Positions 1 to 9,354 are shown, counted from the stretch's first letter. The stretch is 64,000 bases of DNA from Azospira oryzae (GCF_004217225.1 NZ_SHKM01000002.1:191307-255306), one strand, 5' to 3'. Numbers and translations are program-made. Notes: generated by a model not told the origin, from the sequence alone.

Positions 1-1
1 G

Positions 2-640
2 GGCGACCCCATGTCCCGGGTGCCGGCCCTGGTCAAATCCCGGGGCCAGGAAATGGGCTGGCGCAGCGCCCCGGCCCCCGGCTGGAACACCAGCGTCGCC
101 CTGTGGCGCCTGGACCTGGATTCAGAACTGCTCTTCGTCGGCGACGCCGGCACCACCGAAGCCGGCCGCCCCAGCCACCGCCAAGGCGTGGAATGGTCCA
201 ACTACTGGACGCCCCGGGACTGGCTGACCCTGGATGCGGACATCGCCCTCTCCAAGGCCCGCTTCCGCGACGACAGTAGCGTTGGCAACCACGTCCCCGG
301 CGCCGTAGAACGCACAGCCTCTGTCGGCGTCGCCGTGCACGACCTGGGCCCCTGGCGCGGCGGCCTGCGCCTGCGCTACCTGGGCCCCCGGGCCCTGATC
401 GAAAACAACTCGGTGCGTTCCGGCAGCTCGGTGATGGTCAATCTCAACGTGGGCTACAAGCTGGCCGCCAAAAGCCAATTGACCCTGGAAGTGCTCAACC
501 TGTTCAACCGCAAGGCCAGCGACATCGACTACTACTACGAGTCCCGACTGCGGGGAGAAGCGGCGGCCAAGACATGGGATGTGCACAGCCACCCGGCAGA
601 ACCCCGCATCTGGCGCCTGACCTATACCCAGGGATTCTGA
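2..640 (+). CDS. TonB-dependent outer-membrane receptor, C-terminal part (5' end outside window)
   Basis: The open frame enters from the left edge, so only about the last 212 residues are present. The sequence shows alternating polar/aromatic beta-strand segments, a late NLFNRKASDIDYYYESR segment and a C-terminal phenylalanine (YTQGF). These are typical of the last strands of a TonB-dependent siderophore, vitamin or metal receptor beta-barrel; the family uses TonB energy to import substrates across the outer membrane. The plug domain, TonB box and substrate-determining loops lie outside the window, so the ligand cannot be named. The internal ATG at position 11 is not the real start. Confidence 0.8.
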   Translation, partial: GDPMSRVPALVKSRGQEMGWRSAPAPGWNTSVALWRLDLDSELLFVGDAGTTEAGRPSHRQGVEWSNYWTPRDWLTLDADIALSKARFRDDSSVGNHVPGAVERTASVGVAVHDLGPWRGGLRLRYLGPRALIENNSVRSGSSVMVNLNVGYKLAAKSQLTLEVLNLFNRKASDIDYYYESRLRGEAAAKTWDVHSHPAEPRIWRLTYTQGF

Positions 641-829
641 CACGAAGCAGTAAGGGCCCCGGGGCCTACAGCCCCAGCCCTCAAACGAGCAGCGTCAGCC
701 TTGAGTGCGGCGTGCATGAGATGGCCAATAGCGCTGCCCCCGCCATCGGCTCCCAGATGGCCGGCAAATCATCGCGGGGCGCTGGGCTCCATCCTCGGCG
801 GCAGCGGCAGCCGACGGTGGTAAGCCAAG
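641..829. other. Short intergenic region after the receptor
   Basis: This is 189 bases between the receptor stop and the 3' end of the minus-strand small gene. It contains a GGCCCCGGGGCC palindrome near 656 that could be the core of a weak terminator but lacks a T-run. I see no convincing coding frame or RNA gene. Confidence 0.4.
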
Positions 830-1246
830 TTACGCTGGTATCACATCAAGAACAGGAAGATCAGGCAGCTCAATTAATTCCTCTGCCTCAATAGATCGCT
901 CAGACAGTGATAGCAACCAATTCCGCTCTGCCAATGAAGCGAAAGAAACTGCAGGAAAAGCCATAGGCAGTCGCTCTGAATGCTTGAGCAAAACTGCAGT
1001 GCGGTGTCGTCCGGAAATGAACTGGGTACTACCGTTTACAACATTGAGCACCGGCGGGAGAAAGCACTTCCTGCCCTGAGCATCTGCGGAAAACCAGTTC
1101 GACAAATAGCAATCCTGAATGACCTGAGATTCTCTAAATCCCAGGTCATTCAAATCAAACCTCGTCAGTATGGTGTCCCGTCGAATCCATACGAGACTGT
1201 CGCCACCTGAACAAACCAAGCACTTCATTGGAAGCGGGTTTCTCAC
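830..1246 (-). CDS. Small ParB-like hypothetical protein
   Basis: A 138-residue protein of unknown function. It starts with GTG directly after the malonyl-CoA decarboxylase stop; an in-frame ATG at 1228 (residue 7) is an alternative start. An AAGGGG sequence at the end of the upstream gene could act as ribosome binding site. The N-terminus has a CLVC pair. Near residue 78 there is an ISGRHRTAVLLKH segment resembling the GxHR core of ParB/sulfiredoxin-fold domains, preceded by a predicted strand, which hints at a nucleotide-binding ParB-like fold. Base composition is unlike its neighbours: about 48% GC over 841-1020 by hand count, inside very GC-rich DNA, which suggests transfer. No partner such as ParA is nearby. 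The function is not assigned. Confidence 0.55.
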   Translation of the reverse strand: MRNPLPMKCLVCSGGDSLVWIRRDTILTRFDLNDLGFRESQVIQDCYLSNWFSADAQGRKCFLPPVLNVVNGSTQFISGRHRTAVLLKHSERLPMAFPAVSFASLAERNWLLSLSERSIEAEELIELPDLPVLDVIPA

Positions 1247-2575
1247 CTACCCCTTCGCCGCATGTCTCACCGCAGCCACCGCCGCCAGGCGACCTTCGCG
1301 GACGAAGGCGTCCACGTTGGCTTCCAGGTCGTCTGGTTCGTACAGGTAGTTCACCATCATGCCGTAGGACTGTTTGAAGCCCTTGGCGGCGGTGTCGGCG
1401 AGGAAGTTGAGGCGCTCCACCCGGGCGCCGTTGCCCAGGTGGAAGCGGGCCACCGGATCAAAGGGCTTGTCGCCGGACTTACCGGTGAGCAGGTAGCGGG
1501 CGGCCAGACGCACCAGGCCCGGCTCGATGAGCCTCGCCAGACGGGCATCTGCAGCCCATTCGCCCTTGGGCAGCAGGGCCCGCAGGGCATCGGCGTCGGG
1601 TTCGATGCCGGCATGCTTGGCGATCTTGGCCAGATCGGGCGCGAAGCAGGCGGCGAACACTTCCGGGTTGCGGTCGGCCCACAGGCGCAGGGTGGGCAGG
1701 GGTGAAAGGGTGGCGAAGGTCTTGAGGCGGGGGAAGTCACGCTTGAGGTCATCGATCACCCGCTTCAGCAGGAAGTTGCCGAAGGAGACGCCGCGCAGGC
1801 CCACCTGGGTGTTGGAGATGGAATAGAAAATGGCGGTATCGGCCCGGTGCGGGTCGGCGGTGGGGGCGTCCTCGTCCAGCAGGTGTTGCACCGAGTCGGA
1901 GAGCTTATTGACCAGGGCCACTTCGACGAAGATGAGGGGCTCCACCGGCATGCGCGGGTGGAAAAAGGCGTAGCAGCGCCGGTCCGAGTCGAGACGGTTC
2001 TTCAGGTCCTTCCAGGAGCGGATCTCGTGCACCGCTTCGTACTGGATCAGCTTCTCCAGCAGGGCCGCCGGGGCCTGCCAGGTGAGGCGGGAAATTTCCA
2101 GGAAGCCGACGTCGAACCAGGAGGTGAGGCGGTTCTCCAGCTCCCGGTCCAGGGCCTTCAGTTCCGGGTCCTTGTCCAGGAAGCGCAGCAGGTCGGCCCG
2201 CAGGTCCACCAGGAATTTCACGCCCTGGGGAATGGCATTGAACTGGGTCAGGATGCGGATGCGGGAAGAACGCATGGCGGCCCGCAAGGCGGCTTCCGCA
2301 TCCCACTGGGCGGGGCTGCCGACGGCCTGCTGGTAGGCGCTGTGAGCGGTAGCGACGCGCTTGGGATCGGGGCCGAACTCCAGGGCGATGAGGCGCAGGA
2401 ATTCATGGCGGCCCCCATCGTCCAGACCGAGGTAGGTTTCCGCCAGCTGGGCGGCCCGGGCCCGGGCGGAAACTTCGCCGCCCAGGCTGGCGGCACATTC
2501 CTTCAGTTGTTCGCGGATGCGGGCCAGCTGCTTGGCCGGCAGGGCGGTGGCGGCTTTGCTGGGGGCGGTGGCCAT
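1247..2575 (-). CDS. Malonyl-CoA decarboxylase
   Basis: This enzyme decarboxylates malonyl-CoA to acetyl-CoA and CO2 in the cytoplasm. The 442-residue protein has the two-part family layout: an all-helical N-terminal region (about 1-170) and a C-terminal GNAT-like catalytic domain. Diagnostic runs include SISNTQVGLRGVSFGNFLLK, TFATLSPLPTLRLW and, near the C-terminus, FKQSYGMMVNYLYEP. The ATG at 2575 is chosen because an AGGAG box lies 7-8 bases upstream; a longer frame to 2746 only runs through the lgt coding region. It lies 61 bases downstream of lgt on the same strand. A malonyl-CoA synthetase (matB) or malonate transporter, the usual partners in malonate use, is not beside it, so the role may be malonyl-CoA turnover. 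Confidence 0.9.
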   Translation of the reverse strand: MATAPSKAATALPAKQLARIREQLKECAASLGGEVSARARAAQLAETYLGLDDGGRHEFLRLIALEFGPDPKRVATAHSAYQQAVGSPAQWDAEAALRAAMRSSRIRILTQFNAIPQGVKFLVDLRADLLRFLDKDPELKALDRELENRLTSWFDVGFLEISRLTWQAPAALLEKLIQYEAVHEIRSWKDLKNRLDSDRRCYAFFHPRMPVEPLIFVEVALVNKLSDSVQHLLDEDAPTADPHRADTAIFYSISNTQVGLRGVSFGNFLLKRVIDDLKRDFPRLKTFATLSPLPTLRLWADRNPEVFAACFAPDLAKIAKHAGIEPDADALRALLPKGEWAADARLARLIEPGLVRLAARYLLTGKSGDKPFDPVARFHLGNGARVERLNFLADTAAKGFKQSYGMMVNYLYEPDDLEANVDAFVREGRLAAVAAVRHAAKG

Positions 2576-2636
2576 GGGGCTTCTCCTTTTTCTTCCGGCG
2601 GGGGTGTCCCCGATGGTAGAGAAGCCCCGCGGCAAG

Positions 2637-3422
2637 TCAAGGCTGGCGCCGGGCCCGCAGCAGGATGAAGACGCCGATGGCGACCATGGGCAGGGACAGC
2701 CACTGGCCCATGCTGATGGCGTAGCTGTGGCCGAAGATGCCGGCATCGGGCTCGCGGAAGTATTCGGCGATGAAGCGGAAGGCGCCGTAGCCGATGAGGA
2801 AGACGCCGGAGACGGCGCCCGTGGGCCGCGGCCTAGTGGAGTAGAGCCACAGCAGGACGAACAGGCACAGCCCTTCCAGCCCGGCCTGGTAGAGCTGGGA
2901 GGGATGGCGCGGCTGGCTGTCCACCTGGGGGAAGATCATGGCCCAGGGCAGGCTGGCGTCGGCCACCCGGCCCCACAGTTCGCCGTTGATGAAATTGCCG
3001 ATGCGCCCGGCGGCAAGACCCAAGGGCACCAGGGGGGCGATGAAGTCGGTGACGGTGAAGAAGGACTTGCCGTGCTTGCGCCCCCACCAGGCCATGGCCA
3101 CCAGCACGCCGAGGAAGCCGCCGTGGAAGGACATGCCGCCCTTCCACACCGCCAGGATTTCCGCCGGATTGGCGAAGTAGTAGCCCGGCTCGTAGAACAA
3201 CACCTGGCCCAGGCGCCCGCCCAGGACCACGCCGAGGACGCCCCAGAAGAGCAGGTCGTCGAGCTGTTCCAGACTCCAGCCGCCGTCGGGCCGGCGCCGG
3301 ATGCGCTGGCGCCCGAGGAAATAGAAGGCGGCGAAGGCCACCAGGTACATGAGGCCGTACCAGCGCACGGCCAGGGGGCCGAGGGATACGGCGATGGGAT
3401 CGAACTGGGGATGGATGAGCAT
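2637..3422 (-). CDS. lgt: Phosphatidylglycerol--prolipoprotein diacylglyceryl transferase
   Basis: Lgt is the inner-membrane enzyme that transfers diacylglycerol from phosphatidylglycerol to the lipobox cysteine of prolipoproteins, the first step of lipoprotein maturation. The 261-residue protein starts [24 protein letters not shown], as in other Lgt proteins. It carries the HGGFLG motif (about residue 100) and the family signature [14 protein letters not shown] (about residues 138-151), with around seven membrane segments. The ATG at 3422 fits the family length better than the upstream start at 3455. Lipoproteins that would be its substrates occur in this window (the SCO1-like protein and MltA). 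Confidence 0.96.
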   Translation of the reverse strand: MLIHPQFDPIAVSLGPLAVRWYGLMYLVAFAAFYFLGRQRIRRRPDGGWSLEQLDDLLFWGVLGVVLGGRLGQVLFYEPGYYFANPAEILAVWKGGMSFHGGFLGVLVAMAWWGRKHGKSFFTVTDFIAPLVPLGLAAGRIGNFINGELWGRVADASLPWAMIFPQVDSQPRHPSQLYQAGLEGLCLFVLLWLYSTRPRPTGAVSGVFLIGYGAFRFIAEYFREPDAGIFGHSYAISMGQWLSLPMVAIGVFILLRARRQP

Positions 3423-3471
3423 GGAAAGACCGGGAGGCGAGGCGTAAGGCCGCAAGCCTAGCAGTATCGGC

Positions 3472-5085
3472 TCAAACCTTGAAGCGTTCCGCCGTCTGCC
3501 GCATCTCCTGGGCCAGGGCCGCCAGATTGCCGGACAACTGGGCGGTGTTCTCCGCGCCCCGGTTGTTTTCCTCGCTCATCTGGGCGATCTGCTCCACGTG
3601 GCCGGCGATCTGGTTGCTGGCCTCCCCCTGCTCCCGCAGGGCGCCGGAGATGGCATTCACCTCCTGCTCCACCTCCGCCGCCCCGGCGGTGATGCGGGTC
3701 ACCGCGCCCCCGGCCGTGTCGGCCAGGGTCACGCCCTGTTCCACCAGGCCCACGGCCTGCTCCATGCCGGAGGAGGCATGGTCCACGCCGGACTGGATGG
3801 CGGCGATCTTGGCGGCGATGTCCTGGGTCGCCAGGGCGGTGCGCTCGGCCAGCTTGCGCACTTCGTCGGCCACCACGGCGAAGCCCCGGCCCTGCTCCCC
3901 GGCCCGGGCGGCTTCGATGGCGGCGTTGAGGGCCAGCAGATTGGTCTGGTCTGCCACCTCCTTGATCACCTGGACGATGCCGGAAATTTCCTGGGAGGCC
4001 ACGCCCAGTTCCCGGATGGCGGCGGCCGTCTCCTCGATGCGGCGGGCGATGCCGCCCATGGAGTCCACCGCATTGGCGATGACGCCGCCCCCTTCCCGGG
4101 AGGCCTGGCCGGAGGCCTGGGCCAGCTCGAAGGCCCGGCTGGCGTTGTCCGCCACCTGGTTGATGCTCACCGTCAGCTGTTCCACCGTGGCCGCCATGGA
4201 GGATGCCGCCTCGGACTGGGCGCCGGAGCCGGCGGAGACCTGGCGCGAGGCCTCGGCCAGGCTGTCGGCGGCAGACGCCACCTGGGCAATGCCGGCCAGC
4301 ATGGATTGCAGGGCGGCGCGCACCGAAGCGGTAAGGTGGTTCACCGACTGGGCCGTTTCGCCGATTTCATCGTGGCCATGGGCGTCGAGCTGGCGGGTAA
4401 AGTCGGCGCTCTGTTCGATGCCCAGCACTTCCTCGCGGATTTTCTGCAGGGGCCGGACGATGGAACCGTAGAGCCAGAAAGCCAGCACCGCACCGAGGGC
4501 CAGGGCCACCAGATTGATGCCGATGATCCACATCTGGCCGACCCGGGAAATGGTGCGGGCCTCCTGCTGGGCCTTTTCGGCGCCCTTCACGGTGTAGTCC
4601 ACGATGGCGTCGATGGTGGGCCGCAGGGCGCGGATGGCCTTGCGCGAATCGCCCTCGAAATAGGCGATGCTCTCGTCCCGCCGCCCTTCCCGGGCCAGGG
4701 CCACCATCCGCTCGTGGGTCGCCAGGTAGGCCTCCAGCTTTTCCCGGTAGGCGGCATAGAGGGCTTTTTCTTCGTCGCCATGGATCAGGGACTGGAATGC
4801 CTGGTCAAACTTGCGCAAGGCCTCGAGATTCTGGTTGCCGCGCTTTACCGCGTCGTCGATTTCCGCGCTGTTGCGGGCGATCAGCAGCTGGGTCTCCCGG
4901 TTGCGGAAGTCCAGGGACTCGGCATTGATGCCGGAAGCGGCCCGGATGCTGGGCTGCCAGACATCGGAAATCTCGGCCAGGGACTGCTCCAGCCGGTCAA
5001 AACGATTCAGGCCGACCACCCCGACCAGGGTGATCAGGACCTGCATGGCAACCAGGGAAAACACCAGCTTGCGGGAAATGCGCAT
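3472..5085 (-). CDS. Methyl-accepting chemotaxis protein 1 (4HB-type sensor)
   Basis: A 537-residue transmembrane chemoreceptor. The first membrane segment is about residues 8-28. It is followed by a roughly 155-residue helical periplasmic domain of four-helix-bundle type, a second membrane segment (about 183-206), a HAMP linker, and the long cytoplasmic methylation/signalling coiled coil. The conserved hairpin tip contains [20 protein letters not shown] and [18 protein letters not shown], which bind CheA and CheW. The ATG at 5085 has a GGAG box about 9 bases upstream; the longer frame to 5157 has no such signal. The ligand is unknown. No che genes are nearby, so it is an orphan receptor gene. 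It is divergent from ilvD. Confidence 0.95.
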   Translation of the reverse strand: MRISRKLVFSLVAMQVLITLVGVVGLNRFDRLEQSLAEISDVWQPSIRAASGINAESLDFRNRETQLLIARNSAEIDDAVKRGNQNLEALRKFDQAFQSLIHGDEEKALYAAYREKLEAYLATHERMVALAREGRRDESIAYFEGDSRKAIRALRPTIDAIVDYTVKGAEKAQQEARTISRVGQMWIIGINLVALALGAVLAFWLYGSIVRPLQKIREEVLGIEQSADFTRQLDAHGHDEIGETAQSVNHLTASVRAALQSMLAGIAQVASAADSLAEASRQVSAGSGAQSEAASSMAATVEQLTVSINQVADNASRAFELAQASGQASREGGGVIANAVDSMGGIARRIEETAAAIRELGVASQEISGIVQVIKEVADQTNLLALNAAIEAARAGEQGRGFAVVADEVRKLAERTALATQDIAAKIAAIQSGVDHASSGMEQAVGLVEQGVTLADTAGGAVTRITAGAAEVEQEVNAISGALREQGEASNQIAGHVEQIAQMSEENNRGAENTAQLSGNLAALAQEMRQTAERFKV

Positions 5086-5161
5086 GGTCTTTAACTCCAT
5101 CTTTTGCAGCAGAAACCATTGAAATCCGCCTTTTTCGACGAGCGGTCGCCTGATCATAACA

Positions 5162-5170
5162 TGCTAGTAT
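5162..5170 (+). promoter_or_regulatory. Possible extended -10 promoter element for ilvD
   Basis: TGCTAGTAT matches an extended -10 (TGn plus TAGTAT) about 66 bases upstream of the ilvD ATG; no good -35 is seen. A CCCGGA/TCCGGG inverted repeat (5192-5208) follows in the leader. It is weak evidence. Confidence 0.3.
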
Positions 5171-5235
5171 TTAGGCCCTGATTTTCAGCCGCCCGGACCG
5201 GTTCCGGGCAGCCTACGTTGTCTGGAGACCCGACT

Positions 5236-7095
5236 ATGCCCGCCTATCGTTCCCGCACCTCCACCCACGGCCGCAACATGGCCGGCGCCCGCGCCCTGTG
5301 GCGCGCCACCGGCATGAAGGACGGCGATTTCGGCAAGCCCATCATTGCCGTGGTGAATTCCTTCACCCAGTTCGTGCCCGGCCACGTGCACCTGAAGGAC
5401 CTGGGCCAGCTGGTGGCCCGGGAGATCGAGGCGGCCGGCGGCATCGCCAAGGAGTTCAACACCATCGCCATCGACGACGGCATCGCCATGGGCCACGACG
5501 GCATGCTCTACAGCCTGCCCTCCCGCGACCTGATCGCCGACTCCGTGGAATACATGGTGAACGCCCACTGCGCCGACGCCATGGTGTGCATCTCCAACTG
5601 CGACAAGATCACCCCGGGCATGCTGATGGCCGCCATGCGGGTCAACATCCCCACCATCTTCGTCTCCGGCGGCCCCATGGAAGCCGGCAAGGTGAAGTGG
5701 GAAGGCAAGACCATCGCCGTCGATCTGATCGACGCCATGATCAAGGCCGGCGACAGCAACTGCTCCGACGCGGAAGTCGAGGAGTTCGAGCGCTCCGCCT
5801 GCCCCACCTGCGGCTCCTGTTCCGGCATGTTCACCGCCAACTCCATGAACTGCCTGACCGAAGCCCTGGGCCTGTCCCTGCCCGGCAACGGCACCCTGGT
5901 GGCCACCCACGCCGACCGCAAGGGCCTCTTCCTCGAAGCCGGCCGCCGCATCGTGCGTCTGGCCCAGCGCTGGTACGAAGAGAACGACGCCTCCGTGTTG
6001 CCCCGCTCCATCGCCAACCAGAAGGCCTTCGAGAACGCCTTCGCCCTGGACGTGGCCATGGGCGGCTCCACCAACACCGTGCTGCACCTCCTGGCCACCG
6101 CCCAGGAAGCCGGTGTCACCTTCACCATGGCAGACATCGACGCCATCTCCCGCAAGGTGCCCTGCCTGTGCAAGGTGGCCCCAGCCACCCAGGATTACCA
6201 CATTGAGGACGTGCACCGGGCCGGCGGCATCATGGCCATCCTGGGCGAACTCTCCCGCGGCGGCCTGATCCACCGCGACACCCCCACCGTGCACTGCCAC
6301 ACCCTGGGCGAAGCCATCGACACCTACGATGTGCAGCGCGCCGGCTCCCAGCGCACCCTGGAATTCTTCCGCGCCGCCCCCGGCGGCATCCCCACCCAGA
6401 CCGCCTTCAGCCAGGACCGCCGCTATACCGAGCTGGACCAGGACCGCAGCAACGGCTGCATCCGCAACGTGGCCCACGCCTACAGCAAGGAAGGCGGCCT
6501 GGCCGTCCTGCACGGCAACATTGCCCTTGACGGCTGCATCGTCAAGACCGCCGGCGTCGATGAATCCATCTGGAAATTCACCGGCAAGGCCAAGGTCTAT
6601 GAGAGCCAGGATTCCGCCGTCACCGCCATCCTGGGCGGCGAAGTGGTGGCCGGCGACGTGGTGGTGATCCGCTACGAAGGCCCCAAGGGCGGCCCCGGCA
6701 TGCAGGAAATGCTCTACCCCACCAGCTACCTGAAGTCCCGCGGCCTGGGCAAGGAATGCGCCCTGCTCACCGACGGCCGCTTCTCCGGCGGCACCTCCGG
6801 CCTCTCCATCGGCCACGCTTCCCCGGAAGCGGCCGAGGGCGGCGCCATCGGCCTGGTGCGCACCGGCGACACCATCGAGATCGACATCCCCGGCCGCCGC
6901 ATCCATCTGGCGGTCTCCGATGCCGAGCTGGAAAAGCGCCGCGCCGAGGAAAACGCCAAGGACGACAAGGCCTGGAAGCCCACGGAAGAACGGGGCCGCG
7001 TCGTTTCCAAGGCCCTGCAGGCCTACGCCCTGATGGCCACCTCCGCCGACAAGGGCGCCGTGCGCGACCTGGGCCAGTTGACCAAGTCCAAGTAA
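5236..7095 (+). CDS. ilvD: Dihydroxy-acid dehydratase
   Basis: IlvD dehydrates 2,3-dihydroxy-isovalerate and 2,3-dihydroxy-3-methylvalerate to the 2-oxo acids of valine and isoleucine synthesis, in the cytoplasm with an Fe-S cluster. The 619-residue length is that of the E. coli-type enzyme. Visible signatures are [11 protein letters not shown] (about residue 122), the cluster-binding segment [11 protein letters not shown] (about residue 192) and [12 protein letters not shown] near the C-terminus. The ATG at 5236 follows a TGGAGA box by 7 bases; the upstream in-frame ATG at 5218 lacks one. It is monocistronic: a strong terminator follows and the divergent neighbour is a chemoreceptor. Confidence 0.98.
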   Translation: MPAYRSRTSTHGRNMAGARALWRATGMKDGDFGKPIIAVVNSFTQFVPGHVHLKDLGQLVAREIEAAGGIAKEFNTIAIDDGIAMGHDGMLYSLPSRDLIADSVEYMVNAHCADAMVCISNCDKITPGMLMAAMRVNIPTIFVSGGPMEAGKVKWEGKTIAVDLIDAMIKAGDSNCSDAEVEEFERSACPTCGSCSGMFTANSMNCLTEALGLSLPGNGTLVATHADRKGLFLEAGRRIVRLAQRWYEENDASVLPRSIANQKAFENAFALDVAMGGSTNTVLHLLATAQEAGVTFTMADIDAISRKVPCLCKVAPATQDYHIEDVHRAGGIMAILGELSRGGLIHRDTPTVHCHTLGEAIDTYDVQRAGSQRTLEFFRAAPGGIPTQTAFSQDRRYTELDQDRSNGCIRNVAHAYSKEGGLAVLHGNIALDGCIVKTAGVDESIWKFTGKAKVYESQDSAVTAILGGEVVAGDVVVIRYEGPKGGPGMQEMLYPTSYLKSRGLGKECALLTDGRFSGGTSGLSIGHASPEAAEGGAIGLVRTGDTIEIDIPGRRIHLAVSDAELEKRRAEENAKDDKAWKPTEERGRVVSKALQAYALMATSADKGAVRDLGQLTKSK

Positions 7096-7121
7096 GCCCG
7101 CCCGCAGCGAGTCCACCGGAA

Positions 7122-7156
7122 CCCGGCCCCAGGCACATGCCCGGGGCCGGGTTTTT
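7122..7156 (+). terminator. Intrinsic terminator of ilvD
   Basis: Arms CCCGGCCCC (7122-7130) and GGGGCCGGG (7143-7151) form a perfect 9-base stem, followed directly by TTTTT. It lies 27 bases after the ilvD stop. Confidence 0.9.
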
Positions 7157-7200
7157 CTTTGCCGGGTCCAGGCCGGCAAGACGCTCAACACCTTGATTCT

Positions 7201-7206
7201 TATAAT
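7201..7206 (+). promoter_or_regulatory. Candidate -10 of the rpoH promoter
   Basis: TATAAT is a perfect sigma-70 -10 hexamer 85 bases before the rpoH ATG and 24 bases before the CIRCE box. No good -35 is seen at 17 bases. If used, transcription would start near 7213 and the CIRCE operator would lie just downstream of the start site. Confidence 0.4.
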
Positions 7207-7229
7207 GGATGGCTGAACTTTTCGCCCTG

Positions 7230-7256
7230 TTAGCACTCTACTGACGTGAGTGCTAA
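7230..7256. promoter_or_regulatory. CIRCE operator (HrcA binding site) upstream of rpoH
   Basis: TTAGCACTC (7230-7238), nine bases, then GAGTGCTAA (7248-7256): an exact match to the CIRCE inverted repeat on both arms with the canonical 9-base spacer. CIRCE is bound by the heat-inactivated repressor HrcA, usually in front of groESL or dnaK. Here it sits 34 bases before the sigma-32 start codon, between the candidate -10 and the ribosome binding site, so HrcA would be expected to repress rpoH. Confidence 0.95.
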
Positions 7257-7290
7257 ACTGTGCACAAGAAGTTCAAGGAGGACCCACCCT

Positions 7291-8148
7291 ATGACCCAAG
7301 CTTTGACCCTGTCTCATGGCCTGCCCTCTGCGGTAGGCAACCTGGATGCCTACATCCAGGCGGCTCGGCGCTTCCCGATGCTGAGCGAGGCTGAGGAATT
7401 CGCCCTGGCCCGCCGTCTCCGCGAGGAAGACGACGTGGATGCTGCACGTCAATTGGTGCTCTCCCATCTGCGTCTGGTCATCGCCATCGCCCGGGGCTAC
7501 CTGGGTTACGGCCTGCCCCATGCGGACCTGATCCAGGAAGGCAACATCGGCCTGATGAAGGCGGTGAAGCGCTTCGATCCCAGCCGCGGCGTGCGTCTGG
7601 TGTCTTTCGCCATGCACTGGATCAAGGCTGAAATCCACGAATACATCCTGAAGAACTGGCGCCTGGTCAAAGTGGCCACCACCAAGGCCCAGCGCAAGCT
7701 GTTCTTCAACCTGCGCAGCCTCAAGGCCAGCAGCGACACCCTGACCCCGGCCGAAGTGGACGAGATCGCCTACAAGCTGGGGGTCAAGGCCGAGGAAGTG
7801 GTGGAAATGGAAACCCGCATGGGTGGCCGCGACCTGGCCCTGGACGGCTCGCCGGATGACGAGGACGACAACCGGGTGGCGCCCATCGCCTACCTGGCCG
7901 ACAGCGCCGCCGAGCCGACCCAGGTGCTGGAAGCCCGGGAATACGACCGGCTGCAGAGCGACGGCCTGCAACAGGCCCTGGCCGGCCTGGACGAGCGCAG
8001 CCGGCGCATCGTCGAAGCCCGCTGGCTGGACGAGGAAAACCCGGCCACCCTGCACGACCTGGCAGCCGAATTCGGCGTTTCCGCCGAGCGCATCCGCCAG
8101 ATCGAGGTCAAGGCCCTGCAGAAGATGAAGGGCCTGCTGGCAGCCTGA
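7291..8148 (+). CDS. rpoH: RNA polymerase sigma-32 (heat-shock) factor
   Basis: RpoH directs RNA polymerase to heat-shock promoters. The 285-residue protein has region 2 (LIQEGNIGLMKAVKRFDP and FAMHWIKAEIHEYILKNWRLVK), the RpoH-specific box QRKLFFNLR (about residue 130), and region 4 with a helix-turn-helix (LAAEFGVSAERIRQIEVKALQKM). The ATG at 7291 has a strong AAGGAGGA box 8 bases upstream; an earlier start would run through the CIRCE repeat. It is flanked by terminators on both sides, so it is its own transcription unit. The CIRCE box adds HrcA control on top of any translational thermosensing. Confidence 0.98.
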   Translation: MTQALTLSHGLPSAVGNLDAYIQAARRFPMLSEAEEFALARRLREEDDVDAARQLVLSHLRLVIAIARGYLGYGLPHADLIQEGNIGLMKAVKRFDPSRGVRLVSFAMHWIKAEIHEYILKNWRLVKVATTKAQRKLFFNLRSLKASSDTLTPAEVDEIAYKLGVKAEEVVEMETRMGGRDLALDGSPDDEDDNRVAPIAYLADSAAEPTQVLEAREYDRLQSDGLQQALAGLDERSRRIVEARWLDEENPATLHDLAAEFGVSAERIRQIEVKALQKMKGLLAA

Positions 8149-8171
8149 ACCGCCCGGCACCTCACTGCAAG

Positions 8172-8203
8172 AAGGCCGGCTCCCGTCACGGGCCGGCCTT
8201 TTT
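8172..8203 (+). terminator. Intrinsic terminator of rpoH
   Basis: Arms AAGGCCGGC (8172-8180) and GCCGGCCTT (8192-8200) pair perfectly and run into a TTTTT tract. It lies between rpoH and the convergent SCO1-like gene and may serve both. Confidence 0.88.
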
Positions 8204-8237
8204 CTTTGCCCGATCCTTTGCCCGATCCGGCGCCGGC

Positions 8238-8822
8238 TCAGTCCTCATGCAGCAGCCGGTGCAGGTCCGCCACCACGGCGGGCACCTGGGCGTTATCCGG
8301 AATGAGGAGCCGCAGCCGTCCCCGGGGATCGTAGACGTAGGCGCCGGCCGTGTGATCCAGGGTGTAGCCCAGGCCGCCGCCCACCTCCTGGCGCACCGCG
8401 GTGATGCGGAACTCGGCCACGGTCCGGGCCAGGGTTTCCCGGTCGCTCCACAGGCCGAGGAAGGACGGATCGAACCAGGTGACGTACTCGCCCAGGCGGG
8501 CCGGGCTGTCCCGCTCCGGGTCCAGGGTGACGAACAGCACCTGCAGCCGCTGCCGCTCCTCCCCCAAGGCCTCCCGCACCGCGGCAAAGCGGGCCAGGGC
8601 GGTGGGGCAGATATCAGGGCAGGAGGTGTAGCCGAAGAAGAGGATCACCACCCGGCCGCGGAAGTCCGCCAGACGCCGGGACTGGCCGCCCTGGTCCGCC
8701 AGGGCGCGCGGGAACTCGGCGGCGAAGGTGGCACCGCTGAGATCGGTATGGTGAAAGGGCTGGGGCGGTGAGCAGGCTGTCAGGCCCCAGCACAGCGCCA
8801 CCCAGAGGAGGAGGTGCTTCAC
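8238..8822 (-). CDS. SCO1/SenC/PrrC-type lipoprotein
   Basis: A thioredoxin-fold copper-binding protein of the SCO family, used in assembly of the CuA site of cytochrome c oxidase or in periplasmic redox control. The 194-residue precursor begins with a lipoprotein signal ending LTAC (Cys17), predicting an anchored protein facing the periplasm. The copper ligands are visible: CPDIC (about residues 68-72) and the distant histidine in YTLDHTAG (about residue 156). Its ATG overlaps the stop of the upstream peroxidase gene by four bases, implying translational coupling. Confidence 0.93.
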   Translation of the reverse strand: MKHLLLWVALCWGLTACSPPQPFHHTDLSGATFAAEFPRALADQGGQSRRLADFRGRVVILFFGYTSCPDICPTALARFAAVREALGEERQRLQVLFVTLDPERDSPARLGEYVTWFDPSFLGLWSDRETLARTVAEFRITAVRQEVGGGLGYTLDHTAGAYVYDPRGRLRLLIPDNAQVPAVVADLHRLLHED

Positions 8823-9307
8823 GGCAGCGCCAGCCGGTCCTCAATGGCCCGGGCCAGGGCTTCCGGCTTGGTCATGGGCCCATAGCGCCCCACCGCCCGG
8901 CCCTGCCGGTCCACCAGGAACTTGGTGAAATTCCACTTGATCCCGGCGGTACCGAGCCAGCCGGGCTGTTCCTGCTTGAGCCAGCGGTAGAGCGGATCAG
9001 CCTGGGGTCCGTTGACCTCGAGACGGGCGAAGACGGGAAAGCTGACGTCGTAGTTGAGGGAACAGAAGCTGGCGATCTCCTCCGCATTGCCCGGTTCCTG
9101 GGCACCGAACTGGTTGCAGGGAAAGGCCAGCACCGTCAGGCCCTGCTCCCGGTAACGCCGGTAAAGGGCCTCCAGACCCGCGTACTGGGGCGTGAAGCCG
9201 CAACGGCTGGCCGTATTGACGATGAGCAGCACCTGCCCCCGGTAATCGGCCAGGGACTGCTGGCTGCCGTCGGCACGGCGGACGGAAAAATCGAAGACGG
9301 TCGTCAT
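8819..9307 (-). CDS. Glutathione peroxidase family protein
   Basis: A 162-residue thiol peroxidase of the glutathione peroxidase/BtuE family, which reduces hydrogen or organic peroxides. The peroxidatic residue is the cysteine in NTASRCGFTPQY (about residue 36), followed by the family motifs LAFPCNQFG (about 61-69) and KWNFTKFLVD (about 124-133). Cys rather than selenocysteine at the active site and the second cysteine in FPCNQFG suggest a thioredoxin-dependent enzyme, as in many bacterial members. It is translationally coupled to the SCO1-like gene by ATGA overlap, making a small oxidative/copper stress operon. Confidence 0.93.
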   Translation of the reverse strand: MTTVFDFSVRRADGSQQSLADYRGQVLLIVNTASRCGFTPQYAGLEALYRRYREQGLTVLAFPCNQFGAQEPGNAEEIASFCSLNYDVSFPVFARLEVNGPQADPLYRWLKQEQPGWLGTAGIKWNFTKFLVDRQGRAVGRYGPMTKPEALARAIEDRLALP

Positions 9308-9354
9308 GGCGCAAACCCCGGTGGAGAAGCTGCCACTTTACCCCAGCCGCTGCA

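Noticed and set aside
5192-5208. CCCGGA-N5-TCCGGG inverted repeat in the ilvD leader
   Set aside because: Too short for a T-box or peptide-leader attenuator; no leader peptide with Val/Leu/Ile codons is seen. Common by chance at this GC content.
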